Source: Candidatus Aphodenecus pullistercoris (GTDB lineage Bacteria; Spirochaetota; Spirochaetia; Sphaerochaetales; Sphaerochaetaceae). From it: a stretch of 49,503 nt of DNA. A program made the translations under genes and the position numbers. Each line of letters opens with the position of its first letter. Within the stretch, counting starts at the first letter, position 1. The stretch lies in NCBI GenBank assembly GCA_017694495.1, contig JADIMU010000066.1, positions 1 through 49,503 of the forward strand. The letters are read 5' to 3'. Below the pieces are notes generated by a model. The model ran no database searches, had not been told where the DNA came from, and saw only the letters and a list, made by a program, of their open reading frames with translations. Of this stretch, positions 16,198-25,782 are shown in pieces.

Positions 16198-17592
16198 ATG
16201 TTCATAGGACGCAGAAAAGAGCTTGAAACACTCGAGAAGGCATACTCAAGCGGAAGCTTCCAGTTTGTCGCCATCTATGGCAGACGAAGGGTGGGAAAGA
16301 CGACCCTCATCAACGAGTTCTGCAAGGGGAGGAAATGTGTGTCATTCCTTGCGACGAAGGAGAGCTTCGAAATACTGCTTCGAGAATTCTCGCAAGTCAT
16401 GCACCAGACAGTATGTCCAGAGGATCCTCTTCCGGTCTTCCAGGACTTCACATCGCTGTTCGCCTTCTATGACCAGAAACTTGATGACGGCCTCGTGATT
16501 GTAATCGATGAGTTTCCATATCTTGCAGAGTCTGATCCAAGCATTGCATCGGTGCTTCAGAAGTTCATCGACTCGCGCTGGAAAGGCCGCAATCTGACGC
16601 TCATACTCTGCGGCTCTTCGATGAGCTTCATGGAGGAGCAGGTGTTGAATGGACAGTCGCCTTTGTACGGCAGAGTCACTGTGCCGATGAAACTGGAACC
16701 GCTGAAGCCGAATGAGCTGTTGGAGTATTCCTGGCCATTCTCAAGCGAAGATCTTGTGACGCTGTACGCTGTCACAGGAGGCATTCCTGCCTACTTGGAC
16801 CATGTTGACCCGCATCTGGACCTCATGGAGAACATCTCGGCAATGTTCCTTGACCGTAACGCCTATCTCTTCAATGAGGTGGACAATCTTCTCAAGGAGG
16901 AGTTCAAGGAGCCGAGAATCTATTCTTCGATCCTGAATGCAATCTCTAATGGAAGGACATCGTTGAACGACATCGCGTTGTTCATTGGGCTTGAGACTTC
17001 ACGCACAAGCGCATACATCGCCAAGCTCATTTCCTTTGGACTCGTCTCCAGAACAGCACCTCTCGGAGCATCGGGAAAGGAGCGCAAGAGCATCTATCTG
17101 ATCAGAGACAGCTTCCTGACATTCCACTACCGCTTTGTCAGCCCGATGAGGAGCTTCATCAACGCAGACAATCCCTTTCCAGCAATGATGCGGATCAAGG
17201 ATGGTCTTTCACGTTACATGGGAACCGTCTGGGAGCAGATATGTCTTGACTGGATGCTCTCCTGGCAAGCAATGAAGGACTGTCCATTCCTTTACGAGGA
17301 AGTAGGCCGCTGGTGGGGTGGAAGTGCTCGAACAATGAAGCAGGTTGAAGTGGACATCCTCGCCTGGGACAAGGAGAATGCAATCATCGGAGAGTGCAAG
17401 TGGTGGAGCGACAAGATAGGAATGGATGTCTACAAGTCGGTCCTTTTCAAGGCTCAGGAGATCAATCGGAAAAGGAAGTACATCTATCTATTCAGCAAGT
17501 CTGGATTCAGTGATGATCTGTTGGCACTTGCCTCTGTCTCAGATGACCTGCGTCTTTTCACTCTTGATGACATCCTTGGATTATCACAGTGA
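16198..17592 (+). CDS. AAA ATPase with DUF234 nuclease-fold C-terminus (2)
   Basis: Protein of 464 residues from the ATG 9 nt after GGAGG; an in-frame ATG five codons upstream overlaps the site. P-loop domain: MFIGRRKELE, Walker A in IYGRRRVGKTTLI, Walker B LVIVIDEFPYL, and the LCGSSMSFM sensor. The middle has a winged-helix-like AISNGRTSLNDIALFIGL. The C-terminus carries QVEVDILAWDKENAIIGECKWW, the DUF234 form of a nuclease-like core. Same family as the gene at 9310 but only distantly similar. It is convergent with barrel gene 4 and flanked by barrels on both sides. Confidence 0.88.
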   Translation: MFIGRRKELETLEKAYSSGSFQFVAIYGRRRVGKTTLINEFCKGRKCVSFLATKESFEILLREFSQVMHQTVCPEDPLPVFQDFTSLFAFYDQKLDDGLVIVIDEFPYLAESDPSIASVLQKFIDSRWKGRNLTLILCGSSMSFMEEQVLNGQSPLYGRVTVPMKLEPLKPNELLEYSWPFSSEDLVTLYAVTGGIPAYLDHVDPHLDLMENISAMFLDRNAYLFNEVDNLLKEEFKEPRIYSSILNAISNGRTSLNDIALFIGLETSRTSAYIAKLISFGLVSRTAPLGASGKERKSIYLIRDSFLTFHYRFVSPMRSFINADNPFPAMMRIKDGLSRYMGTVWEQICLDWMLSWQAMKDCPFLYEEVGRWWGGSARTMKQVEVDILAWDKENAIIGECKWWSDKIGMDVYKSVLFKAQEINRKRKYIYLFSKSGFSDDLLALASVSDDLRLFTLDDILGLSQ

Positions 17593-17627
17593 ATGATGTC
17601 ATCTAGAACAGCTGATGACATAATAAT

Positions 17628-17652
17628 GCCCCCAAGGCTTAACCTCGGGGGC
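17628..17652. terminator. bidirectional terminator
   Basis: Stem GCCCCCAAGG/CCTCGGGGGC (one A-C mismatch) with a 5-nt loop, between the convergent ATPase 2 and barrel 4 genes. T-rich stretches follow weakly on both strands. Confidence 0.65.
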
Positions 17653-17674
17653 GTTGTTGAGTAGCTGACTAAAC

Positions 17675-19033
17675 TTAGAACTCGACCTTGATGGAAGCGA
17701 TGACCTTGCCGTAGTTCTTCTCGTGATCAGCACTGTTGTTGAGGAGATCCTCAGCGTCCTTCCACTCCAGCTTGATGGTGGAACCAGGAATGAGGGTGCT
17801 GTTCTCGATGGAGGCACTGGCCTTGAGGGTCGTGGAAGCCTTGTCGAAACCAGTCTCGACGGAAGTCGCAGCCTTGGCAGTGAAGTACTCGTGGTCGTAC
17901 TGTGCCTTGAGACCAGCGTTGAACTTCTCAGTGCCGATGACATATCCGACAGACGGGGTCAGTGTCAGGGAAGCGACCTTGAACTCGACGGAGAGGTCCA
18001 GATCCTGCTTGTTGATCAGGTCCTTGCCGGAAACGGTGACCTTAACAGGAACGTCCATGGTGTTGAGGTCGGTGACGACCTGAGCAGAGAGGAGGTTCTC
18101 AATCTTTGTTCCATCGTCCTTCGTCTTCGGGTTGGTTCCATAGTAGGCATCGAAGGTCAGGAAGTCATAAGTGAAGTTGGCGGCGACATCAGCACCGAAC
18201 TCCTTGTTCTCGAAGTCATATCCCAGATCGCTGGCGACAGAAGCGGAAAGTGTGTCGTTCGCATAGGAGAGCTTGAGAGAAGCTCCGGCAGCGTTGTAAG
18301 CCTTGCTGTCTTTCTTGTCGGAGAAGGACTTGTCGGCATCACCGCTGGAGAGGGAGTAGACGGCGCCGGCCTGGAGTCCAAGACCGTTGAAGTCGTACTC
18401 GGGAGTCTTGAAGTAGGCAGTTGCGGCATACTGGGCGAAGAGATCGACTTCCGGAGTCTGCTGAGCATCAGCCCTGAAGCCAGCACCGATGACGTAGTCG
18501 GCAATTCCAACCTCAACACCAGGAGCCTTTACATAAGGAACACTCCATGATGCGTTGCCGGTCTCTCCATCTGAATCGGTGACGATGTCATACTTCTTGA
18601 CAGCCTTGTCGTAGGTGTCGACAGCAGAGGTCGCAAAGTCGGGAGCGCCGGGAACTCCGAGCAGGCTCACGTACCAGTTGGCTCCAGCGATCTTCGCCTC
18701 GTCGATGGATGCGCCGAGACCAATATAGGACTTGTCACCCCAGTCGCCAACAAGATAGAAGGGAAGCTTTTCAGCAGGAGCATTCTCGGCCTGGAAGACC
18801 TCGAGAACGAGAGAGCCCTTGATGGAAGCGTAGATGTCACCTTCACCGACAGCCTCGCCGGTCATGTTGGCGAGCTCGAAGTTGATGTCGACGCTGTTGC
18901 TGTTGTCGATGAAACCGTAGTTTCCATTGTCGAAGTTGGCACCGACACCAATCTGGGCGCTACCTGTGATGGCAGCAAAGACGGAGCCGACAGCCATGAT
19001 TGCAACCAGGAGAATTGCAATTGTCTTTTTCAT
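17675..19033 (-). CDS. outer-membrane beta-barrel protein, paralogue 4
   Basis: Secreted barrel of 452 residues, the shortest of the four. It has the identical signal peptide, the NGNYGFIDNSNSVDINFELA opening shared with paralogue 1, the FDAYYGTNP strand, and a terminal KVIASIKVEF. The middle third is the least like the others. It is the only paralogue behind a consensus sigma-70-type promoter and has a structured leader, so it may be the expressed copy in the arrangement seen here. Confidence 0.85.
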   Translation of the reverse strand: MKKTIAILLVAIMAVGSVFAAITGSAQIGVGANFDNGNYGFIDNSNSVDINFELANMTGEAVGEGDIYASIKGSLVLEVFQAENAPAEKLPFYLVGDWGDKSYIGLGASIDEAKIAGANWYVSLLGVPGAPDFATSAVDTYDKAVKKYDIVTDSDGETGNASWSVPYVKAPGVEVGIADYVIGAGFRADAQQTPEVDLFAQYAATAYFKTPEYDFNGLGLQAGAVYSLSSGDADKSFSDKKDSKAYNAAGASLKLSYANDTLSASVASDLGYDFENKEFGADVAANFTYDFLTFDAYYGTNPKTKDDGTKIENLLSAQVVTDLNTMDVPVKVTVSGKDLINKQDLDLSVEFKVASLTLTPSVGYVIGTEKFNAGLKAQYDHEYFTAKAATSVETGFDKASTTLKASASIENSTLIPGSTIKLEWKDAEDLLNNSADHEKNYGKVIASIKVEF

Positions 19034-19043
19034 AATTCCTCCA
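18975..19043 (-). repeat. 69-bp start cassette, copy 4
   Basis: Identical over 69 bp to copies 1 and 2 but in the opposite orientation, 11.2 kb and 6.6 kb away respectively. Covers the ribosome binding site and signal-peptide codons of barrel 4. Confidence 0.9.
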
Positions 19044-19078
19044 AAAAATCCGGGCGTGACCCCAAGAGGTCACGGATT
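19043..19078 (-). promoter_or_regulatory. terminator-like hairpin in the leader of barrel gene 4
   Basis: On the coding strand AATCC-GTGACC pairs with GGTCAC-(GCCC bulge)-GGATT and is followed by a run of six T, then at once by GGAGG. It is built like an intrinsic terminator or attenuator and sits between promoter and start codon. The opposite strand also has a T-run of eight after the inner stem. Confidence 0.5.
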
Positions 19079-19105
19079 CCCCTTTTTTTTCATAATTCGT
19101 ACACA

Positions 19106-19134
19106 ATTCTAGGGTCAGACTGTGTACCTGTCAA
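19106..19134 (-). promoter_or_regulatory. consensus promoter of barrel gene 4
   Basis: TTGACA, exactly 17 bp, TAGAAT: 6/6 and 5/6 to sigma-70 consensus. Predicted start near 19098, giving a leader of about 65 nt. Confidence 0.8.
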
Positions 19135-19423
19135 GATAAATTCACAAATGCTACAAAGGTTACACATAAACAATACAAGAAATGTTTAGACTTGCTGAAA
19201 GTCCTATTTTCTAGTCTCATTGTCATGATTTAGGTACTTTGAGTGTGGTTTTTGTCCTTTTATCCGGCGGATGAAGGAAGCTTTGTCGATTATCTTCTTA
19301 CAGAAATTTTGCATTGACACTTCATGCACTGTGTCAAATGAGGGAACTTCTTTGTGCGTTTGATGGAGTATGCATGAAGCGGGGATTTCCAGCTATTTCG
19401 CTCGGGTGCAGAAGAAGGTGCAC
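19135..19423. other. non-coding spacer
   Basis: Part of the 439-bp gap between barrel 4 and enolase. It is AT-rich and holds no convincing gene. The only element noted is an inverted repeat TTGACAC/GTGTCAA with a 10-nt centre at 19314-19337, a possible operator with no clear promoter beside it. Confidence 0.6.
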
Positions 19424-19457
19424 AAAGGGGGCAGGACTGACTGCCCTACCCCCTTTT
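19424..19457 (-). terminator. terminator of enolase
   Basis: Stem GGGGGTAGG/CCTGCCCCC (one T-G pair) with a 9-nt loop, flanked by A and T runs on either side so it can work in both directions. It starts 25 bp after the enolase stop. Confidence 0.75.
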
Positions 19458-19482
19458 CTAGTGCTTGATGATGTCCTGATGA

Positions 19483-20834
<1,352 letters not shown>

Positions 20835-20836
<2 letters not shown>

Positions 20837-20874
20837 AAAAGGCTCCTGCCCGACAAAAATGTCAGATAGGAGCC
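20835..20874 (-). terminator. terminator of the purine permease gene
   Basis: Stem GGCTCCT/AGGAGCC with an inner GAC/GTC stem, followed by TTTTTT on the minus strand, 22 bp after the permease stop. Confidence 0.8.
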
Positions 20875-20896
20875 CTTTTGTGTGGCGACAGGATTG

Positions 20897-22261
20897 TCAG
20901 CCGATCGCCTTGAGGATGATGTCGACCAGGAAGAGGATCGAGGCGCCCGCGATGATCGGGTGGATGTCCTTGGCCTTCTTGGTGCAGATCAGCGTGATGC
21001 AGTACATGATGAAGCCGGCCGCGATACCGTTCGTGATGCCGTAGGTGAAGCTCATGACGGCGACGGTGAAGAATGCGGGCACAGCCTCAGAGAAGTCGGT
21101 CCAGTTGATCTTCGCGAAGGGCTCGACCATCAGGATGCCGACGACGATGAGCGCGGGGCTTGTGGCGGCGGAAGGAACCATGCCGATCAGTCCGCTGAAG
21201 GGGATGCAGATCAGGAACATGATCGCAGTCACGAGGCTTGTCAGACCAGTGCGGCCACCAGCCGCGATGCCGGCAGAGCTCTCGACGTAGGTCGTGGCGT
21301 TGCTCGTACCGAAGAGGGCGCCGACGGAAGTCGCGAAGGAGTCCGCGACCAGGGCCTTGTCCAGGCGGCTCTTGAATCCACCACCCTCGAGGGCCTTCTC
21401 GTCCTCCTCATCGAAGATGCCGCTCTTGCGGCCGGTTCCGATGAAGGTTCCGATCGAGTCGAAGGTGTCGGAAAGGCACATCGAGAAGATCGTGACGATG
21501 ACGAAGGGAATCTTCGACGGGTCGCTGAAGAGCGAGATGATGCCATCGCCGCCGAAGAAGGCGAAGGACACCTCACCGAAGCCCTGCCAGGTCTCGCTTC
21601 CGGAGAAGATGGATGCGGGCAGCTGGGTGACGCCCATCGGGATGCCGATGATCGTCGTCGCGACGATGCCGATCAGGATGGCGCCCTTCACTTGCATGAC
21701 CATGAGGATGACCATGATCAGCAGTCCAATGACGGCAAGCACGAGGTTGGGGCTCGTAAGAGCGGCCATGCCGGGCGTGACGCTGTCGGACACGGAGAAG
21801 GAGACCAGTCCGGCGTTGTTCAGGCCCAGATAGGCGATGAAGAGTCCGATACCGCCTCCGATGGCGTTCTGCAGGCTCTCGGGAATCGACTTGACGATGG
21901 ACTTCCTCAGCTTTGTGACCGTGATGATGATGTTGATCAGGCCGCAGATGAAGACCATGGCGAGGGCCTGGCGCCAGGTGAAGCCGCCAGCCGCGCAGAC
22001 TGTGAAGGCGAAGAGGGCGTTGAGTCCCATTCCAGGAGCGACCGCGTAGGGAACATTGGCGAAGAGCGCCATGATGAGCGTTCCCACGGCGGCTGCAAGG
22101 CAGGTGGCAACGAAGACTCCGTGCCAGCTCATGCCGGTCGTGGCCAACATGTTCGGATTGACGAAGATGATGTAGGCCATTGTGAAGAAGGTCGTGAGGC
22201 CGGCCACGATTTCCCTTTTCACGTTGGTTCCGGCGCTCTCAAGTCCGAAGAGATCCTTCAT
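20897..22261 (-). CDS. NCS2-family purine permease (AzgA-like)
   Basis: Inner-membrane transporter of 454 residues from the ATG behind AAAGGAGGAAAG. It opens with VKREIVAGLTTFFTMAYIIFVNPNML, the AzgA-type start, then VAPGMGLNALFAF, ESLQNAIGGGIGLFIAYLG, a central acidic loop (FDEEDEKALEGGGFKSRLDKALVADS) and TSNATTYVESSAGIAAGGRTG, giving about 12-14 helices. AzgA-type members import hypoxanthine, guanine or adenine with protons. It is divergent from adenine deaminase, which turns adenine into hypoxanthine; that pairing supports a purine substrate. Confidence 0.93.
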   Translation of the reverse strand: MKDLFGLESAGTNVKREIVAGLTTFFTMAYIIFVNPNMLATTGMSWHGVFVATCLAAAVGTLIMALFANVPYAVAPGMGLNALFAFTVCAAGGFTWRQALAMVFICGLINIIITVTKLRKSIVKSIPESLQNAIGGGIGLFIAYLGLNNAGLVSFSVSDSVTPGMAALTSPNLVLAVIGLLIMVILMVMQVKGAILIGIVATTIIGIPMGVTQLPASIFSGSETWQGFGEVSFAFFGGDGIISLFSDPSKIPFVIVTIFSMCLSDTFDSIGTFIGTGRKSGIFDEEDEKALEGGGFKSRLDKALVADSFATSVGALFGTSNATTYVESSAGIAAGGRTGLTSLVTAIMFLICIPFSGLIGMVPSAATSPALIVVGILMVEPFAKINWTDFSEAVPAFFTVAVMSFTYGITNGIAAGFIMYCITLICTKKAKDIHPIIAGASILFLVDIILKAIG

Positions 22262-22307
22262 ACGCTTTCCTCCTTTTGGAATAGTGTGTCTTGAACCACC
22301 TTTTGTC

Positions 22308-22327
22308 TGTTGCAACATTCTGCAACA
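22308..22327. promoter_or_regulatory. operator-like inverted repeat before the purine permease
   Basis: TGTTGCA and TGCAACA, perfect 7-bp arms 6 nt apart, starting 5 bp downstream of the permease -10 box. A repressor here would control the permease and perhaps the divergent deaminase. Confidence 0.5.
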
Positions 22328-22332
22328 ACCTC

Positions 22333-22361
22333 ATTATAGGGCCCATATGGCCAGACTGCAA
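22333..22361 (-). promoter_or_regulatory. promoter of the purine permease
   Basis: TTGCAG, 17 bp, TATAAT. The -10 box is perfect; the leader would be about 65 nt. Confidence 0.65.
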
Positions 22362-22413
22362 GAAAAAGTTCTCTGTGTGAAAAACGATGTTATCATTGAT
22401 TGTGGAGGCAAGC

Positions 22414-24147
22414 ATGGACAAGAAACTTGCGACAAGACTCATCGACGTCTGTGAAGGCCGCGCCGAGGCCGACCTTCTGGTCACCAACTGCAAGATTGTA
22501 GACGTATTCAACAAGACCGTCTTCGAAGGCGCTGTGAGCGTCGTCGACGGCCACATAGCCTCGTTCAGCCCTGAAGTGAAGGCCAAGAGGACACTCGACG
22601 CCAAAGGCCGCTACCTTCTGCCCGGCCTGATCGACGCGCACTGCCACATCGAGTCGAGCCACCTCTCGCCGGCCGCCTACAGCGACCTTGTCGTGGCCAA
22701 GGGGACGACGACGGTCATCGCCGACCCCCATGAGATATGCAACGTGGCGGGTCTGGACGCGATGCGCTACATGCTCCTGGCAAGCGAGGGCCTGCCCCTC
22801 TCCGTCTACCTGATGTTCCCATCATGCGTACCTGCGACGGACAGCGAGCATGCCGGAGCCGTGCTGCTTGCGGACTCTGTCGCCGCGATGATAGGCCATG
22901 AGCGGGTGCTGGGCCTGGGCGAGATGATGAACTACCCTGGCATCGCCGCCGCCCTGCCCTTCGTCATGGACAAGCTGGAGTGCGCCTACCAGGCAGGCAA
23001 GCTCATCGACGGCCACGCGCCCGACGTCAAGGACCGCGACCTCGACGCCTACGCCGCATGCCGCATCCGCACAGACCACGAGTGCTCCACACCTGAAGAG
23101 CTCACTGAGCGCATCAGGCGTGGCATGTACGTCGCCCTGCGCCAGGGGACGGCATGCCGCAACGTCCTGGACCTGCTGCCGGGCGTCAACGCCGACAACG
23201 CATCGCGCGTCATGTTCTGCACCGACGACTGCCAGCCCCAGTCGATCATGGAGAATGGCCACATAGACTACGCAGTCAACCTCGCAATCGGAGCCGGCAT
23301 GAAGCCTGAGAGGGCCATAGCCGCAGCGACGCTGAACGCCGCCACATGCTACCGCCTTGCCGACCGCGGCGCCATCGCCCCCGGCCTCAGGGCGGACTTC
23401 ATCCTCTCTCCGTCGATCGAACACATCGTGGCCGACGAGGTCTTCATCTCGGGAAATCTCGTAGCACAGGGAGGCAGAATCCTGAAGCCGGCCGCCCACA
23501 TCCGCCCTGAGAAGGTCTCGGGCATGATGGACGTGGCCTCCTTCGACGAGTCGCGCCTCGCCCTTCCGCTCAAGTCGGACAGGGCCCGCGTGATCGGCAT
23601 CATCCCGGGATCCGTCGTGACGGAGAACCTCGTCGAGGAGGTCAGGAGGGACGCCGATGGACTCTTCGTACACGATGATGGCCTCGACATCCTGAAGATC
23701 GCCTCGATCGAGCGCCACCATGGCACCGGCAATGTCGGAGTCGGCCTGATCAAGGGCTATGGTATGAAGAGGGGCGCCGTCGCGACCTCGATCTCCCACG
23801 ACTCGCACAACATCATCGTCGTGGGAAGCGACGACAAGGACATGGCGGTCGCAGTCAAGGAGCTGATCGCGACAGGCGGAGGCATAACGATGGTCCAGGA
23901 TGGCAAGGTCCTGATGACGCACACTCTGGAGATCGCCGGCCTGATGACGGACCGGGACGCCCATACAGTCTACGAGGAGCTTGCCAAGATGCACGAGATC
24001 GCCTACGGCCAGCTTGGAGTGCCAAAGGACATCGACCCCTTCATGACGCTCTCCTTCATGGCCCTGCCCGTCATTCCGGCACTGAAGATCACTGACAGCG
24101 GACTGTTCGACGTCACAGCCTTCAGCTTCACGGACATCAATCCCTGA
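22414..24147 (+). CDS. ade: adenine deaminase
   Basis: Amidohydrolase of 577 residues that deaminates adenine to hypoxanthine. The start behind GGAGG is preferred over an ATG nine codons earlier. It has the Ade pattern throughout: EADLLVTNCKIVDVFN, then the metal motif LIDAHCHIESSHLSP (about residues 67-81), DPHEICNVAG, LGLGEMMNYPG, DGHAPDV (about 199), FCTDD (about 277), and a C-terminal SHDSHNIIVVG and GGGITMV. Length fits the family. Its 3' end overlaps the convergent recX by 11 bp. It shares its upstream region with the purine permease. Confidence 0.95.
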   Translation: MDKKLATRLIDVCEGRAEADLLVTNCKIVDVFNKTVFEGAVSVVDGHIASFSPEVKAKRTLDAKGRYLLPGLIDAHCHIESSHLSPAAYSDLVVAKGTTTVIADPHEICNVAGLDAMRYMLLASEGLPLSVYLMFPSCVPATDSEHAGAVLLADSVAAMIGHERVLGLGEMMNYPGIAAALPFVMDKLECAYQAGKLIDGHAPDVKDRDLDAYAACRIRTDHECSTPEELTERIRRGMYVALRQGTACRNVLDLLPGVNADNASRVMFCTDDCQPQSIMENGHIDYAVNLAIGAGMKPERAIAAATLNAATCYRLADRGAIAPGLRADFILSPSIEHIVADEVFISGNLVAQGGRILKPAAHIRPEKVSGMMDVASFDESRLALPLKSDRARVIGIIPGSVVTENLVEEVRRDADGLFVHDDGLDILKIASIERHHGTGNVGVGLIKGYGMKRGAVATSISHDSHNIIVVGSDDKDMAVAVKELIATGGGITMVQDGKVLMTHTLEIAGLMTDRDAHTVYEELAKMHEIAYGQLGVPKDIDPFMTLSFMALPVIPALKITDSGLFDVTAFSFTDINP

Positions 24148-24541
24148 AGCCCAGGCCCTTCCTCGCCAGAGCGGCACGACCCTTGAGCTCACCCTTGCGC
24201 TCGAGGGTCTTCTTTCTATATTCGGCGTAGATCCGCTCCACTTCCTCTGTGTGCTCATCGAAGTAGCGCTCAATGACGCTCGATGCCAGACCAGAGTCGA
24301 TGCCCTTCTCGACGAGGCGGGCCCTGAGCAGGGCCTGGCCTTCCGGGTTCTTCCTCAGCCGTGAGCGGATGAAGGACTCTGCGAAGCGCTCGTCGCTCTG
24401 CCAGCCCTCCTGGACGAGCCTGTCCAGGGCGGCGCTGCTCTCCTCGCGTCCATAGCCCTTGGCGATGAGCTTGCGCTCAAGCTCCTTCCTTCCGTGTTCC
24501 CTCATGCCCAGAAGCTGCAAGGCCTTGTCATATGCAGTCAT
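24137..24541 (-). CDS. recX: RecX regulatory protein
   Basis: Protein of 134 residues made of the three-helix repeats of RecX: AYDKALQLLGMREHGRKELERKLIAKGY, then VQEGWQSDERFAESFIRSRLRK and the ALLRARLVEKGI segment. RecX caps RecA filaments and limits strand exchange. It starts in an ATGA overlap with the end of the JetD gene, so it is the fifth cistron of the Wadjet operon rather than part of a recA operon. Its end overlaps the convergent ade by 11 bp. A bit short for RecX but all core repeats can be traced. Confidence 0.88.
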   Translation of the reverse strand: MTAYDKALQLLGMREHGRKELERKLIAKGYGREESSAALDRLVQEGWQSDERFAESFIRSRLRKNPEGQALLRARLVEKGIDSGLASSVIERYFDEHTEEVERIYAEYRKKTLERKGELKGRAALARKGLGFRD

Positions 24542-25782
24542 GAAAGCAGCGCCTCCAATGTCGCCTCATCCACACTGATGTTCTCCTGTTCGAGGCGCCT
24601 ATCCCCGTCCAGCATACGGGCGACCAGATTGTCGAAGACTTCGTAGCCGTCCTTCCCCTGGCGGGAGGAGAGGCGGTCGCGGTAGGCCTCGCCACCCAGC
24701 TTCTGCGCCTTGTCGCTGTAGCGCTCCAGCGTGTCGACATCCATCAGGAAGGGTTCCAGAGCCGGGATGTCACCCTTCAGCTGGACGAAGATGTCCATGC
24801 CTCCCAGGTCGATGTCTCCCCAGTGGAAGAAGCGGCAGCGGTTGGACGCGAGCATGCGGTGCCACTGGCGCGCCGCCTTGCCGCTGAAGCCTCCATGGTA
24901 GACGACGAAGAGGCCCTCGGGGGCCTTGAGGCCATAGAATGTCTCCTTGTTCTCAATGGAGAGGACAGCCGCATCGTCGATCTCGATGCCCTCGAGGAGG
25001 TCCAGCGATGAGGTGTCAAGGTAGCCGACTCCCATACAGTGACGCCACTGGGTGACGGGCCCATCCTTCCAGACGAGGCGGGCATTCCCTCTGAAGGGCA
25101 GGATTGCAGGATAACGGCGCAGCGAGAAGAGCGACAGAAGCTCTTCATCCCCTTCCACCCCCTCATCCCTGAAGGCCTGGCGGAGGAAGATGAGCACCCT
25201 GTCCTTCCACTGCTTCTCGAAGGTCTTGCTGTCGCCGAAGAAGCGGCTCGAGAAGACGCGCTCGCCCTTCTCCTCATCGTTGGCGGCGATGGCAAGCAGG
25301 AGTTCAAGAAGCTTGCCGTCCTCCTCAACGTTTCCGTTGAAAGGTTTGGGAAGACTCCTCCTGCTGTCGATGTATGAGACGAGGGCAAGGGCAAGGTCAC
25401 ACAGCTGGACGGAAGTGCAACTGTGGCTGAAGGAGAGGAGAGCCTGTTTGAGCGCATCGAGGCTGTGGGCGAGGTCCAGCCTCCCGGCGACCTCATAGGC
25501 GCGGTCCATCAGACCATTGTCCAGAGCGGTGAGACGGATCCTCTCAGGAAGATTGCCCTCCTCACCCTTCAGCCATTCGATACGCACGAGGCACTCCTTC
25601 TCCAGACTCTTCGCCGAGCGGAGGAAGTCGTCCTTGAAATCGTATGACTCGAGCTTGCTGAAGAGCTCGCCGTCCCTGGATGCATCGAGGTAGAGGCGGG
25701 CACGAGTCCCCCTGAAGGCCCCGGACTTCTCATAGCGGGCCAGGAGCATGTCCATGATCGTCTTCCTCATCACCTCACTCAT
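24538..25782 (-). CDS. jetD: Wadjet defence protein JetD (TOPRIM nuclease subunit)
   Basis: Protein of 414 residues. The N-terminal part resembles the JetD arm and CAP-like region; the C-terminal half is the DUF2220 TOPRIM domain with the acidic residues in VLSIENKETF (about 274-282) and HWGDIDLGGMDIF (Asp323, Asp325). JetD makes the DNA cut in Wadjet, an SMC-like system that extrudes loops and cleaves small circular DNA such as plasmids. The start overlaps the JetC stop by 8 bp and the end overlaps recX by 4 bp. The catalytic residues appear intact. Confidence 0.92.
   Translation of the reverse strand: MSEVMRKTIMDMLLARYEKSGAFRGTRARLYLDASRDGELFSKLESYDFKDDFLRSAKSLEKECLVRIEWLKGEEGNLPERIRLTALDNGLMDRAYEVAGRLDLAHSLDALKQALLSFSHSCTSVQLCDLALALVSYIDSRRSLPKPFNGNVEEDGKLLELLLAIAANDEEKGERVFSSRFFGDSKTFEKQWKDRVLIFLRQAFRDEGVEGDEELLSLFSLRRYPAILPFRGNARLVWKDGPVTQWRHCMGVGYLDTSSLDLLEGIEIDDAAVLSIENKETFYGLKAPEGLFVVYHGGFSGKAARQWHRMLASNRCRFFHWGDIDLGGMDIFVQLKGDIPALEPFLMDVDTLERYSDKAQKLGGEAYRDRLSSRQGKDGYEVFDNLVARMLDGDRRLEQENISVDEATLEALLS

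Noticed and set aside
20897-22386. Purine riboswitch before the purine permease
   Set aside because: The leader is short and lacks the conserved three-way-junction loops; an operator palindrome explains the region better.
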